A stretch of DNA of 64,000 nt, from NCBI RefSeq assembly GCF_034424315.1, contig NZ_CP139972.1:2480001-2544000 (forward strand), given 5' to 3'. Below, piece by piece: positions 33,201 through 41,536 of the stretch. The stretch's first letter is position 1. Every line of letters begins with the position of its first letter. The DNA is from Chitinophaga sancti. Its GTDB lineage: Bacteria; Bacteroidota; Bacteroidia; Chitinophagales; Chitinophagaceae. The notes beneath the pieces are model-generated. The model made no database searches and was not told the DNA's origin. It saw only the letters and a program-made list of their open reading frames with translations. A program made the translations under genes and the position numbers.

Positions 33201-35893
33201 AAGATTATGGCTCCTACAGGCAATTTTTACAGGAACAAATTCTTGGTTTGATAACAGCAGAGGCTAATACACCGGGGCAGCAAAGGGCGGGAAATATTTA
33301 TGTAAAATCTGCAGATCAATTATCATCAGAAGACAGGTTGCTTTTTGAAAGCGTTGCTCGTATCATTATCTCTGATAACAAAGGCAGCTTATTGGAGCAG
33401 GATACAAATCAAATCTTTGAAAGGCCGCTACCTTCCTTGCTGGAAACAAAAATAGTCTCTTTACCGGTACAACAACGTGCAATTTCATTGCCCAATGATC
33501 TTTTATTCTTTAATGGAACTGGTGGGTTTACTAAAAATGGAAAAGAATATAAAATCATCATTGATAAAGGTAACACCACTCCTGCGCCTTGGGTTAATGT
33601 GATTGCGAACCCGCAATTTGGAACAGTAGTATCTGAAAATGGATCTGCATACACATGGGCCATTAATGCCCATGAATACCGCATCACACCATTTAGCAAT
33701 GATCCGGTTAGTGATGCAGGGGGTGAAGCTTTTTATTTACGTGATGAAGAAACAGGAACTTTCTGGTGCCCTTCACCATTTCCCAAGAAAGGAGAATCGC
33801 CTTACATAATAACACATGGATTTGGCTATACAATTTTCGAACATATTGAGAGTGGTATTCATTCAGAGATGTCTGTATTTGTAGATAAGGACCTTCCTGT
33901 AAAATTTGTTGTATTGAAATTGAAGAACGAATCAGGTCGCGAACGAAAACTTTCCGCAATGGGATTTCTTGAAATTGTCCTTGGCGATGTACGATCTAAA
34001 ACCAATTTACATGTATTTTCCGAGCAGGATAAAAACACTGGTGCACTTTTGTTTCGTAACAGGTATAACTCAGCATTTTCGGAACGTATCAGTTATTTTA
34101 AAGTGGAAGGCGGTTATAATTTCAGCTACACTGCAGACCGTTCAGAATTTATTGGAAGGAACCGGAGACTCGATGATCCACAGGCTTTGTATAGGAAAAA
34201 ACTTTCAGGAAGAACCGGAGCAGCTCTTGACCCCTGTGGGGCACTATATGTAAAATTTGATTTATTGAACGGCGCTGAAAAGGAAATTATATTCCAGATC
34301 GGGAATGAAAAGAACATTCAGGAAACAAATGCACTACTGCAAAAGTTTGTCAACAGGGATGCGGTCATTCAATCTTTACAAAATGTAAAAGATTACTGGC
34401 AGCAAATTGTCAGTGCTGTACAAATAACAACTCAGGACGCCTCTTTGAATGTATTAGCCAATGGATGGCTTATTTATCAAACCGTAGCATGCAGAATATT
34501 TGCCCGCAGCGGATTTTATCAATCGGGTGGAGCCTTCGGATTCAGGGACCAATTGCAGGATGTGCTGGCTTTGCTACACACGCAGCCTGCCATGGCGAGA
34601 GAACAGATATTATTAAGTGCGTCAAGGCAATTTATCGAAGGTGACGTGCAACATTGGTGGCATCCACCGGAAGGCCGGGGCGTTCGTACACGTTGTTCCG
34701 ATGACCTGCTATGGCTCCCATTTGTTGTATCACGGTATCTTACTGTTACTGGTGATCTAGATATTTTACAAACGCAGGTTGGTTTTCTTGACAGCCGTCC
34801 ATTGAATGAAGGAGAAGATTCGCTTTATGATTTGCCCGTGACTTTGAATGCAAAGGGCACTTTGTATGAACACTGTGTTCGTGCGATAAAATACAGCCGT
34901 CGTTTTGGCGCACATGGTTTGCCATTGATTGGCACAGGAGACTGGAACGATGGTATGGATCGTGTAGGAAATAAAGGCAAAGGAGAAAGTGTATGGCTCG
35001 CATTTTTCTTCTACGACGTTCTAACAAAATTTATTGCTATTGCAACAACGAATGGAGATGATCTGTTTGCAGAGGCGTGCAGGAAGGAGGCAGCAACTCT
35101 TCAATCTAACATAGAAAAATCAGGGTGGGATGGTGAGTGGTATCGCCGAGCATATTTTGATGATGGTACTCCGTTAGGTTCAAAAGAAAATGTTGAATGT
35201 CGCATTGATGCTATTGCACAAAGCTGGTCTGTTTTATCAGGTGCAGGAAATGATGAAAGAAAAAAGATGGCAATGCGTGCACTCGACAAATATCTGGTTA
35301 ATAGAGATTTGAAAATAATTCAATTACTCGAACCATCGTTTGACACCTATGGCCCTAACCCGGGTTATATAAGGGGTTACGTACCAGGGGTAAGAGAGAA
35401 TGGAGGCCAATACTCGCATGCCGCTATCTGGGCTCTTATGGCTTTTGCAGCACAAAAGAACCGTGGAAAAGTATGGGAATTGTTCAGTATGATACAACCC
35501 ATAAAACATGCTTTAGACCAAAATGCAGTACAAGTGTACAAAGTAGAACCCTATGTGATGGTTGCAGATATTTATGCAAACGAATCACATAAAGGAAGAG
35601 GTGGATGGACATGGTACACCGGTTCTGCCGGGTGGATGTATCAGTTTATTCTCTCCTCTTTGGTTGGAATTGAATTAAAAAAGGATCAGTTGATATTCAA
35701 TCCATGTTTCCCTTACGAATGGCCTTCCATAGAAATACAATACAGGTATGGTCAGTCAATGTACCATTTCACTGTTTTTCAATTACAGGTAAATGAAGAA
35801 TCCTGGTGGGAAGGAGAATCCGGCAAAGGAAAAGGAAATACAATACTACTAAGAGATGACGGGCTGGAACATCGGTTTGAAGTACACATTTAA
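27212..35893 (+). CDS. Cyclic beta-1,2-glucan synthase (GT84-GH94)
   Basis: This 2893-residue protein matches the size and layout of NdvB/Cgs enzymes. Membrane helices lie near 416-486 and 830-1000. They flank a GT84 cytoplasmic domain with the DxD motif in VITLDSDTMLPRESVWKF (about 636) and HHRWIRGDWQIG (about 786). A glycoamylase-like region follows (PWGISESGYNSVDANLNYQY, about 1450). Then come GH94 beta-sandwich and catalytic domains with GAFGFRDQLQDVLALL (about 2440) and the catalytic Asp in GTGDWNDGMDRVG (about 2580). Such proteins build linear beta-1,2-glucan on themselves from UDP-glucose, trim it and release it as a ring. No transporter (ndvA) gene is adjacent. The gene looks more AT-rich than its neighbours and is flanked by repeat and IS scars, suggesting transfer. 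Confidence 0.93.
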   Translation: MKVTSTTVSDILSRLRFNFLNDNTLRKYEEEPFRSELYASDQMDRHGKVLAKSHKLQKGKSADQLLKRLEDNEKILLEVRNLLVESIRSDKAITPASEWLLDNFYLIEEQVVIARKHLPKGYSEALPYLAEGMSAGMPRVYDIVLEIIAHSDGRVDVNSLTRFVANYQSETNLTLGELWAIPIMLRLAVIENLRRLAGKIALDVIDHNLSDHWADKMIATAMDKPQDLILIIADMARSKPVLDSHFISCFTRKLQGNGPALALPLNWMEQQLSVLGNSSNDLVLQENQKQAIDQVSVRNSIGTLRFLAATDWREFVETLSSVEQVFRQDKTGTYSLLDFATRDRYRHVVERISKSCDLSETEVAQNALKLTYQNKTDDAYSKRKEHIGYYLVDKGLKEMEHSCCMHYTLRLKFSQIVAKMPVLIYIFSIFFLAIVFAGGIFYIEYNFVHYNWKILTVVGILSFIGFLQLSVSLVNWLSTLWVQPQLLPKMDYSRGIPAECRSMVVIPTMLSSESYIEELIEGLEIRYLSNREANLHFGLLTDFMDADSETMPDDERLVELVKKRIEELNEKYTAPEPSPFYLFHRPRQWNSMEKIWMGYERKRGKLSALNAFLRERERNEFSLVVGDQGILTNIKYVITLDSDTMLPRESVWKFVATMAHPLNHPIYDYNKKRVVAGYGILQPRVEPGMPKTSVSLYLKMQGNLSGIDPYTKVSSDVYQDLFGQGSFIGKGIYDVDVFEQALEDRFPENRILSHDLLEGCYVRSGLLGDVHLYEESPSQYETDVKRHHRWIRGDWQIGAWMLPFISDGKGRLTKNRLSALSRWKIFDNLRRSLTPPALILLLLVGWFEDPFTWLWTFVVTIIVLLPLITAAGWQLINKPEDVTVTSHFVEVGISVRNFLIRFIFNLAVLPDEAFKNMDAIVRTNWRMIFSHKKLLQWTPYAASGIRSNNLQSSYEALWVTSLLSIITTILLAYLNATALYVAAPILLLWLGAPAIAWRLSKKEIEKKPNLSEAQYLFLHKSAQKTWFFFEQFVNAESNWLPPDNFQEQPIAVIAHRTSPTNMGLSLLANLAAYDFGYISGMEMWRRCNNTISTMLKLERYSGHFYNWYDTLSLLPLHPKYVSTVDSGNLVGHLLTLKQGLLSQIHEPVFSNRNFEGLVATVKIAEEISHGHDAKQTEKILAILTSVIDEKSNLLSVTKQHLNELLSLTNELSLLSSTMDSEVKKWLLKLSQQVKGLQCDLFHIIPWIDLLPVPQNLSELHILDEIPTLNDLHDRPESLLRLIELYLQTEKDTQTIGWLRKMHECISNSITIADERIRSLVQLAEQCEELSEVEYDFLYEKSTNLLRIGYNVEEQRKDNSYYDLLASEARLGIFVAIAQGKLPQESWFALGRLLTNSGGDPILLSWSGSMFEYLMPQLVMPSYENTLLYQTNMATVKRQIEYGAQREVPWGISESGYNSVDANLNYQYRAFGVPGLGLKRGLEEDLVIAPYASMLALMVSPQKACSNLQTLFKQGFTGGYGFYEAIDYTPSRVPRGNTNSIVRSYMVHHQGMGLLSLAYLLLNKPMQKRFESELRFNATLLLLQERVPRTTVFYAHTSDIIETGMIAADVQVRSIGSPNTKLPEIQLLSNGPYQIMISNSGGGYSRWKNMAVTRWREDGTKDDLGIFCYIKDVNSGKFWSNTHQPTLQSAENYEAIFSQGHVEFRRRDFGIHTKTEIVISPEDDTELRRIRITNEAQSVKILEVTSYAEVVMATQASDEAHPAFSNLFVQTQIVREHNTIYCTRRPRSEEETPPWMFHLMHVNGSDVEDVSYETDRMQFIGRGRTLQHPQAIDAILSGKEGSVLDPVMSIRYRILIKPNQTATIDLVYGIADDKEACENLMFKYTDRFLKNRAFELSWTHSQVLLRQINATESNAQLYNRLASSIIYSNSNLRADAAVIQNNYRGQSGLWSHSVSGDLPIVLLHVYEQESVELVKQMIQAHAYWKLKGLFVDLVIWNEDYGSYRQFLQEQILGLITAEANTPGQQRAGNIYVKSADQLSSEDRLLFESVARIIISDNKGSLLEQDTNQIFERPLPSLLETKIVSLPVQQRAISLPNDLLFFNGTGGFTKNGKEYKIIIDKGNTTPAPWVNVIANPQFGTVVSENGSAYTWAINAHEYRITPFSNDPVSDAGGEAFYLRDEETGTFWCPSPFPKKGESPYIITHGFGYTIFEHIESGIHSEMSVFVDKDLPVKFVVLKLKNESGRERKLSAMGFLEIVLGDVRSKTNLHVFSEQDKNTGALLFRNRYNSAFSERISYFKVEGGYNFSYTADRSEFIGRNRRLDDPQALYRKKLSGRTGAALDPCGALYVKFDLLNGAEKEIIFQIGNEKNIQETNALLQKFVNRDAVIQSLQNVKDYWQQIVSAVQITTQDASLNVLANGWLIYQTVACRIFARSGFYQSGGAFGFRDQLQDVLALLHTQPAMAREQILLSASRQFIEGDVQHWWHPPEGRGVRTRCSDDLLWLPFVVSRYLTVTGDLDILQTQVGFLDSRPLNEGEDSLYDLPVTLNAKGTLYEHCVRAIKYSRRFGAHGLPLIGTGDWNDGMDRVGNKGKGESVWLAFFFYDVLTKFIAIATTNGDDLFAEACRKEAATLQSNIEKSGWDGEWYRRAYFDDGTPLGSKENVECRIDAIAQSWSVLSGAGNDERKKMAMRALDKYLVNRDLKIIQLLEPSFDTYGPNPGYIRGYVPGVRENGGQYSHAAIWALMAFAAQKNRGKVWELFSMIQPIKHALDQNAVQVYKVEPYVMVADIYANESHKGRGGWTWYTGSAGWMYQFILSSLVGIELKKDQLIFNPCFPYEWPSIEIQYRYGQSMYHFTVFQLQVNEESWWEGESGKGKGNTILLRDDGLEHRFEVHI

Positions 35894-35939
35894 TCTTAAA
35901 CGGGGATTTCTGTGAGTTGGCACCCGGTTTAGGTATTAA

Positions 35940-36443
35940 AGATCAATCAGAGGGGTATGTAAAACACAATCAATTTGGCAGGAATCAGCACAAAAAAAAC
36001 GGAACAAAAAACCTTACTCTTCCGATAAACTACGCTACGATGCTGCCAGGGATATCTATTATTGTCCGAAGGATAAACCCATGAGAAACGTGGGAACTTA
36101 TACCCAAAAGACAGGCACTGGTTTTGAACAGACTGTTATCAGATATGAGACCGAAAGTTGTAAATGGTGCAGATTATGGGAACAATGCCATAATAGGAAG
36201 GAAAATAGAATCATAGCAATCAATCACAACCTGCAACGGCTAAAATCAAGAGCAGACAAACGATTAAAAACCAGGCGAGGAATAGCAAAACGTAAACAAC
36301 GTTGTTTTGACACCGAACCTGTGTTTGGTAATATCAAACATAACCATAACTTCAAAAGATTTATGCTTCATGGGCTTGAAAAAGTCAGGGTTGAAACAGA
36401 ATTACTGGCATTAGTGCATAATCTGAGAAAGAAAATAGCCTAA
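35940..36443 (+). pseudogene. IS1182-family transposase, C-terminal fragment
   Basis: The frame is open from 35940 to TAA at 36441-36443 and includes KLRYDAARDIYYCPKDKPM. Next comes the Cys pair of SCKWCRLWEQCHNRKENR. It ends with the conserved block KRKQRCFDTEPVFGNIKHNH and FKRFMLHGLEKVRVETELLA. These are the zinc-like insert and the C-terminal DDE region (with the catalytic Glu) of IS1182 transposases. The N-terminal two thirds, including the first catalytic Asp residues, are missing. It starts 47 nt after the glucan synthase stop, so the insertion or rearrangement marks the right border of that gene. Confidence 0.8.
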
Positions 36444-36466
36444 AAAGGGGAGAAATCCCTTTTTTA
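36442..36466 (+). terminator. Terminator-like hairpin after the IS fragment
   Basis: AAAAAGGGg and CCCTTTTTT pair around AGAAAT, ending in a T run. It directly follows the transposase stop and may stop read-through from the glucan synthase towards the convergent gene ending at 36612. Confidence 0.55.
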
Positions 36467-36611
36467 GTGCTTCGTTTATCGCTCACCCGCTCCATAAAAA
36501 CTAATAGGTTCATAGCTTATTACAAAAGCTTCTAAATATGAGGCTCATTATAGCGCATGGTATAACAAGAAAAAAGCGCTCATTTATTTATGAGACGCCC
36601 TCCTGAAATAT

Positions 36612-37748
36612 TTACAAAGAGAACTCTCCCGTCTCTATATCCACCCGGGTTGCAAAAGGTCCCTTCTTTTTAATATATGGAATATTTTCAACCATAGGCA
36701 TTTCCCTTGCTGCACTTCCCTCACTGGAAGCCGCTACAATAGCACCTCCTATCGCACCAAACATCAATCCACCACCAATCGCACCTACCAGTATCGCATT
36801 ATTATTTTTCCTTGACATCGACAGGTAATCTACTAAGTAGATGCTATTCTGCCGCTGTTCAACCGGGAACAGCAGGTCGTAGTATTGCTTTAGCAAAACA
36901 CCATTTGTACGTACGCCCCAGAACTTATCGACATACACCTTATTGCCCGTACTATCTGTATAATAGAAATGAGCAACATCATTTTGAAGATCATAGCCGG
37001 TATTGGCATAGGTAGGCTGATCGTTCATAAAGTCCTTAAAAGTCACATAAATAGCATCTCCACGTTCCTTTACCTGTAAGCCAGGAGCCTGGTACCTTGC
37101 CAATGCTTTCTCTTTTATTTCAGCTAAAGTATATGCCCCCTCACCGGCATTTGTATTTGCCACAGACCTGTTCAATAAGATCTGCAAAGCATGTGCAATA
37201 TTGTCTCCATGTTTGTGGGTTACATCCATACCTCCCTTGACAAGTATCGTATCCAGCATAGCCACTTTCTTAAAATGTCCGCTACCATCCCCGGCATAAC
37301 CAATTGCCCTGAATTGGAGGAAGCTCCGCTCGCTCATATTAAAAGTACGCTCTCCGATCCTTAGTTCCTGGATCACAAACACCAGTTGTTGGGCATCACT
37401 TTTATAGATCAGGCTATACCTGTTATCTACAAAAGCCTGCAAATAAGGTGTGAATGTACCATCCAATGCTGCCGGCCTCCACCTGTTGAACATGCCTGTC
37501 TGTACATAGCCCAATATTGAGGAATCACTAACCGCATTGACGATCTGTATACCGGATATATTGACTCCTGCCATAAGGCCTGGATCAGTCGCAGCGCCAG
37601 GTAGTGATATCCTGGAGATTTTTGTACTATCAAGATCTATTGGCTTTTTTTGTTTTGTGACAGTAGTGTTATCATCTGCATATTGTGCCATGGTTGTGTG
37701 GGCAGCCAGCATACCAAGCAGGATAAAGCTCCAGCGAATATTTCTCAT
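36612..37748 (-). CDS. Exported hypothetical protein with glycine-zipper segment
   Basis: This 378-residue protein has a signal peptide (IRWSFILLGMLAAHTTMAQ). The mature part is mixed alpha/beta without a family I can name (for example FVIQELRIGERTFNMSERSF and YVTFKDFMNDQPTY). Near the C-terminus, ILVGAIGGGLMFGAIGGAIV is a glycine-zipper hydrophobic hairpin, as seen in proteins that insert into or oligomerise in membranes. It is a single gene between the IS fragment and the terminator at 37857. Confidence 0.65.
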   Translation of the reverse strand: MRNIRWSFILLGMLAAHTTMAQYADDNTTVTKQKKPIDLDSTKISRISLPGAATDPGLMAGVNISGIQIVNAVSDSSILGYVQTGMFNRWRPAALDGTFTPYLQAFVDNRYSLIYKSDAQQLVFVIQELRIGERTFNMSERSFLQFRAIGYAGDGSGHFKKVAMLDTILVKGGMDVTHKHGDNIAHALQILLNRSVANTNAGEGAYTLAEIKEKALARYQAPGLQVKERGDAIYVTFKDFMNDQPTYANTGYDLQNDVAHFYYTDSTGNKVYVDKFWGVRTNGVLLKQYYDLLFPVEQRQNSIYLVDYLSMSRKNNNAILVGAIGGGLMFGAIGGAIVAASSEGSAAREMPMVENIPYIKKKGPFATRVDIETGEFSL

Positions 37749-37856
37749 CAGGGATGTTTTTACAGTTGGAATATTGGGCGAATTTAATAAATGATGGACA
37801 ATTTTTGGGTTAAATCTGTATGCTACATGTGAATCTCATGTTGGAATGAAAGTAAG

Positions 37857-37892
37857 AAGAGGCTGTATCATGAGTCCGATACAGCCTCTTTT
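37857..37892. terminator. Strong hairpin terminator
   Basis: AAGAGGCTGTATC and GATACAGCCTCTT form a perfect 13-bp stem with an 8-nt loop, followed by TTTATT on the plus side. It lies downstream of the rhamnosidase gene (stop at 37973, minus strand) and before the 37748 start. The stem shares GAGGCTGTAtCA with the inverted-repeat element at 57763-57870. Confidence 0.75.
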
Positions 37893-37972
37893 ATTCGTAT
37901 CCCTGATGGTGCCGGGTAGCCGTTTAAGCAATTCTCAGTCGTTATTTCTATTTATGAGCCAATTTCCTGCAA

Positions 37973-40900
37973 TTAGTACTTCACCACCGTCTTACTCTCA
38001 ACTTTATCACCAATCGTAACATTGACAATATAAACCCCGGCAGGCAATGCAGACAGATTAAACTGCTGGCCGCTGTAAATTTTCTGGGCCGGGCGCACCA
38101 ATGTTCCGGATGCATTGTAAATACGCATATAAGCCTTTTCTTCTTTCTTAGCAGTCAGTTTTACCGTTATCATATTCGTAACAGGGTTAGGATCTACAGA
38201 AAATGAGGACGTAGTTGCTGCTGCAACAGCCGCCGCAGCAGCAGTGAATGACCACTGACCATTTATCTGTCCGATATTTGACCATTGATGTACCAACCCT
38301 CCGCCTGAAGCACCATTTACCTGCAATACCTTTCCGCTGTGCTTAGCAATCATCTTATAGTAACCGTCTCCGGTAGCAACGATGATAAAATTCTGATGAC
38401 TTTCAACCGGATCATGATATGGATACTGAATTACATTAGTACCATTTAAAAGAGAAGCACCGTTTACATCCAGCGATTTGCTGCTGTGCTTAGCGAGAAT
38501 CTTATAATTACCGTCGCCCAGATGTGTAAAAATAAACTGCTGGTTGGCGTTCCCGTTATATGCAGAATGAATAACACTGGCACCATCGGCAGTAGATGCC
38601 CCGTTTACATCCATTTGTAAACCGCTGGCCCTGTTCTGTATAAAATACGTACCAGAAAGATTGGTAACGCCATTCGTCAACACACGTATAGAGGTCGTTT
38701 TATCATGGAGTGCAGACCAGGTAATACAGTTATTATTTGCAGTCAGCGTTTCTGTCTGACCAGTAAAATTATCATCGGCATACAGCATTACTTTATATCC
38801 TTCGGCTACTACCAGTGATGAGATCGCATCATCAGGTATACCTTTTGCATTCATCTGCGCCAGTGTATAATTGCCTACAGGCAGACTGACAGCAGTTCCG
38901 CTATAATTACAATCTACATAAGTGATCACCGGATCTGTACTACTAAATGGCAAAGCGGTGAACTCCCAGCTTCCCGGACTCACTTTAAACTGTACAGATA
39001 CATCATTCTGCTGAAAGAATGTAACACCACTCACACCACCTAAGAATGTACCATTTTTCCATACAGTGATGCCTCCTACCTTGATCTCAGAAATAAGGGT
39101 GGGCAATACATCTTTTGGAACACTTACAATGGCGGTAGTGCCTGAAGGTGATGTAAGGCTTTGGGTAAAACCAGTGCTGTCAAGAGAGACGCTGGCGACG
39201 ATATTTCCTTTCACACTGGGTACTACGCCAGCAAATTGCGTAAGGCCTCCCGGCTGTGGCGCAAATATAAACTCAGCATAAGCCGGCTGTGTAGGCCGGA
39301 TACCCAGTAGGTAAGCACTCATCACATACAAAGGACCGGCAGACCATGCATGGTTATTACTGGAATATCCAGCATTACTATTACTTTCTGTAAAATCTTC
39401 CCACAGGGTAGAAGACCAGCTGTTGATCATCGGTGCAAAACGATTTTTCATACGTGTAACCGCAGCAGTAGGATCCAGCTTAAACAGGTTTTCTTCAACA
39501 TACATTTCCTGGTACGGACCTGCATCATTTCTGTTTTTCAAAACACTCAGCGCACCGGCTTTCTGCTGATCATTGGCCAGTCCGGTAGATAAAGCCCAGG
39601 CATTACTTCTATCATCAACCAGCCGGGATGACACATTGCTGGACATATAGGCACGTGATGCGCTGTTCCAGAAATAATTATTGAAGTTGTTCTTCACCTT
39701 TGTCTGCAGTTCCTGAAAATAAGTCGCATCTGCAGTCTGGCCTAAAAGGTTTGCCGTGTTAACAGCGGTTTCCAGCACAGAAATATAAAGTGCGTTGAAC
39801 ACCGTATTAGCACTGCCTACAGGAACAGGATCAATGTTAGTACCCCAGTCAATCCAGTTCCAGGCATCATTTTGCAACAGCAGCATACCATCAGCATTAG
39901 AGCTGGCTACACAAAACTGAATGTATTTTTTCAATTGCGGATAGATCTCCTGCAACAAAGCTCTGTCTCCGCTATACATGTAGTACTTCCAGATCATGGC
40001 AACTGCGGCCAGGTTCTGATCAGGCAGATGAAAGGAGGTGCCTGGTGCTGTCGTATAGAGGGAACCATTTCCTTTCTGTGTATTCATCAATTCGCGAAAA
40101 GCTTTGCGTGTCAGTTTATTTACACTGGAATCGTATAAGTAGAATGAGTAGAGGATTTGTTCAGATACATCTCCCCACCATTGACCACGTTCACGGTCAG
40201 GACAATCATAGTACTGGTCACGCATACATACTTTGGACGTGTTTTTAGCCTTTGTCCATAAAGTGTTTAACGATGCATCAGAAGAATTAAACTGGCCGGT
40301 GATATCTACATTATAGCTGGACTCTCTATATTTCAAACCCAATATCTGTACTGTTCCAGTTACGTTTGAAAAATCGTAGGTAACGGTATGATTACTTGAG
40401 TTCTGCCATGCAAAACATTCAAATTCCTGATCACCGGCTTTGGTAATATATTCCTGCCAGTAATGCCTGTTTACAGTAATTTTTATTTTCACGCCTGCAG
40501 GGGCATTTACGTGCAAATAGGGCCGCAACTGTATATTGGTACCAACAGTTCCGGTGATGGTTGTATTAGCTGTAACAGAGGTCGGTATTGAATTCTGATA
40601 ATTACTTAATTCAGCCTCTCTCCAAAATGGGATGCCGCGGGGTACGAGTGAATTCCAGGGGGCAACAGGTGGCAGTCCTTTTTTTACAGCTGTGGCCCAT
40701 GAAGCATCGTTAAAACCAGCGCTTGTCCAGCCAGCAGGTTCATTTGCGGCATTGTAGGAAACAGGGAATGCAATCCATTTGTAATCCTGTCCGTTCAGAA
40801 TTAATTGAGTGGTAGCTCCAAAAGAAGGATGCACACTGTACTTCCAGGTATCATCAGATACAACTACAGAGCCTGCATCGAATAATAAACCGCCATTGCC

Positions 40901-41536
40901 CACAGCCCTTTCTGAATAACCATTCTGCCCTCCTTTATACCATACCAATACGGCAATGGTATTTTCACCAGCCTGCAGATAGGGTGCAATATCTACTTCA
41001 TCATAATAGGTATTTACCAGATCAGGACGAATAGACAACCCACCATCTTTTACCACCAACTGATTATTTACATACAGCCAGTACTTATTTTCTGCGGCAA
41101 TTTTAGTGAGTGCGGAAGCTGGTTTGGATGCAAGGCTTAGCTTTTTCCTGAAAGCGATCCAGGTGTTTGCCGGACCAGCATTGGGGGACCAGATCCAGTT
41201 GGCCGTTCCCTGTGAAGGGGGAATCATGCTGACAATAAAAGAGGTTACCTGGTCATTCCATTCAGTACCAATCCATGTAGAAGACGCAGTGGAACTAAAG
41301 GTTTTTCCGGTAAAATTATCATCCGCAAAAAAGGTAATCTGATACCCTGTGGGGATGGAAAAGGAGGAGAGACCATCATCCGGGAAACCGGCCGCATTCA
41401 TATCTGCAAGCCTGTAATTTCCAACGGGGAATGAGATAGCAATGCCTCCATAATTAATGTCACTGTATAGTACCACTTGGGCATGGGTGGCTAATGTACA
41501 GAACAGCAATAACAACATTATTGTTTTTTGCCTCAT
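37973..41536 (-). CDS. Secreted GH78 alpha-L-rhamnosidase with crystallin-like and ricin-type domains, T9SS sorted
   Basis: This 1187-residue protein has a signal peptide (MLLLLFCTLATHAQ). A beta/gamma-crystallin-like repeat follows (VVLYSDINYGGIAISFPVGN, about 21-105). The bacterial rhamnosidase sandwich and (alpha/alpha)6 barrel come next, with YYDCPDRERGQWWGDVSEQI and QNDAWNWIDWGTNIDP holding the acidic catalytic positions. A second crystallin-like repeat (ITYVDCNYSGTAVSLPVGNY, about 875) is followed by a ricin-type trefoil (YFIQNRASGLQMDVNGAST, about 965-1095). The end is a type A T9SS signal (FSVDPNPVTNMITVKL to VESKTVVKY). It should be exported and surface-anchored, removing terminal rhamnose from plant or microbial glycans. 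The two crystallin-like modules on a GH78 enzyme are unusual. Confidence 0.88.
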   Translation of the reverse strand: MRQKTIMLLLLFCTLATHAQVVLYSDINYGGIAISFPVGNYRLADMNAAGFPDDGLSSFSIPTGYQITFFADDNFTGKTFSSTASSTWIGTEWNDQVTSFIVSMIPPSQGTANWIWSPNAGPANTWIAFRKKLSLASKPASALTKIAAENKYWLYVNNQLVVKDGGLSIRPDLVNTYYDEVDIAPYLQAGENTIAVLVWYKGGQNGYSERAVGNGGLLFDAGSVVVSDDTWKYSVHPSFGATTQLILNGQDYKWIAFPVSYNAANEPAGWTSAGFNDASWATAVKKGLPPVAPWNSLVPRGIPFWREAELSNYQNSIPTSVTANTTITGTVGTNIQLRPYLHVNAPAGVKIKITVNRHYWQEYITKAGDQEFECFAWQNSSNHTVTYDFSNVTGTVQILGLKYRESSYNVDITGQFNSSDASLNTLWTKAKNTSKVCMRDQYYDCPDRERGQWWGDVSEQILYSFYLYDSSVNKLTRKAFRELMNTQKGNGSLYTTAPGTSFHLPDQNLAAVAMIWKYYMYSGDRALLQEIYPQLKKYIQFCVASSNADGMLLLQNDAWNWIDWGTNIDPVPVGSANTVFNALYISVLETAVNTANLLGQTADATYFQELQTKVKNNFNNYFWNSASRAYMSSNVSSRLVDDRSNAWALSTGLANDQQKAGALSVLKNRNDAGPYQEMYVEENLFKLDPTAAVTRMKNRFAPMINSWSSTLWEDFTESNSNAGYSSNNHAWSAGPLYVMSAYLLGIRPTQPAYAEFIFAPQPGGLTQFAGVVPSVKGNIVASVSLDSTGFTQSLTSPSGTTAIVSVPKDVLPTLISEIKVGGITVWKNGTFLGGVSGVTFFQQNDVSVQFKVSPGSWEFTALPFSSTDPVITYVDCNYSGTAVSLPVGNYTLAQMNAKGIPDDAISSLVVAEGYKVMLYADDNFTGQTETLTANNNCITWSALHDKTTSIRVLTNGVTNLSGTYFIQNRASGLQMDVNGASTADGASVIHSAYNGNANQQFIFTHLGDGNYKILAKHSSKSLDVNGASLLNGTNVIQYPYHDPVESHQNFIIVATGDGYYKMIAKHSGKVLQVNGASGGGLVHQWSNIGQINGQWSFTAAAAAVAAATTSSFSVDPNPVTNMITVKLTAKKEEKAYMRIYNASGTLVRPAQKIYSGQQFNLSALPAGVYIVNVTIGDKVESKTVVKY

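Noticed and set aside
37857..37892. Considered the GAGGCTGTATC hairpin as a miniature mobile element
   Set aside because: At 36 nt with a simple loop, T run and post-gene position, it is adequately explained as a terminator. Only the shared stem word links it to the element at 57763.
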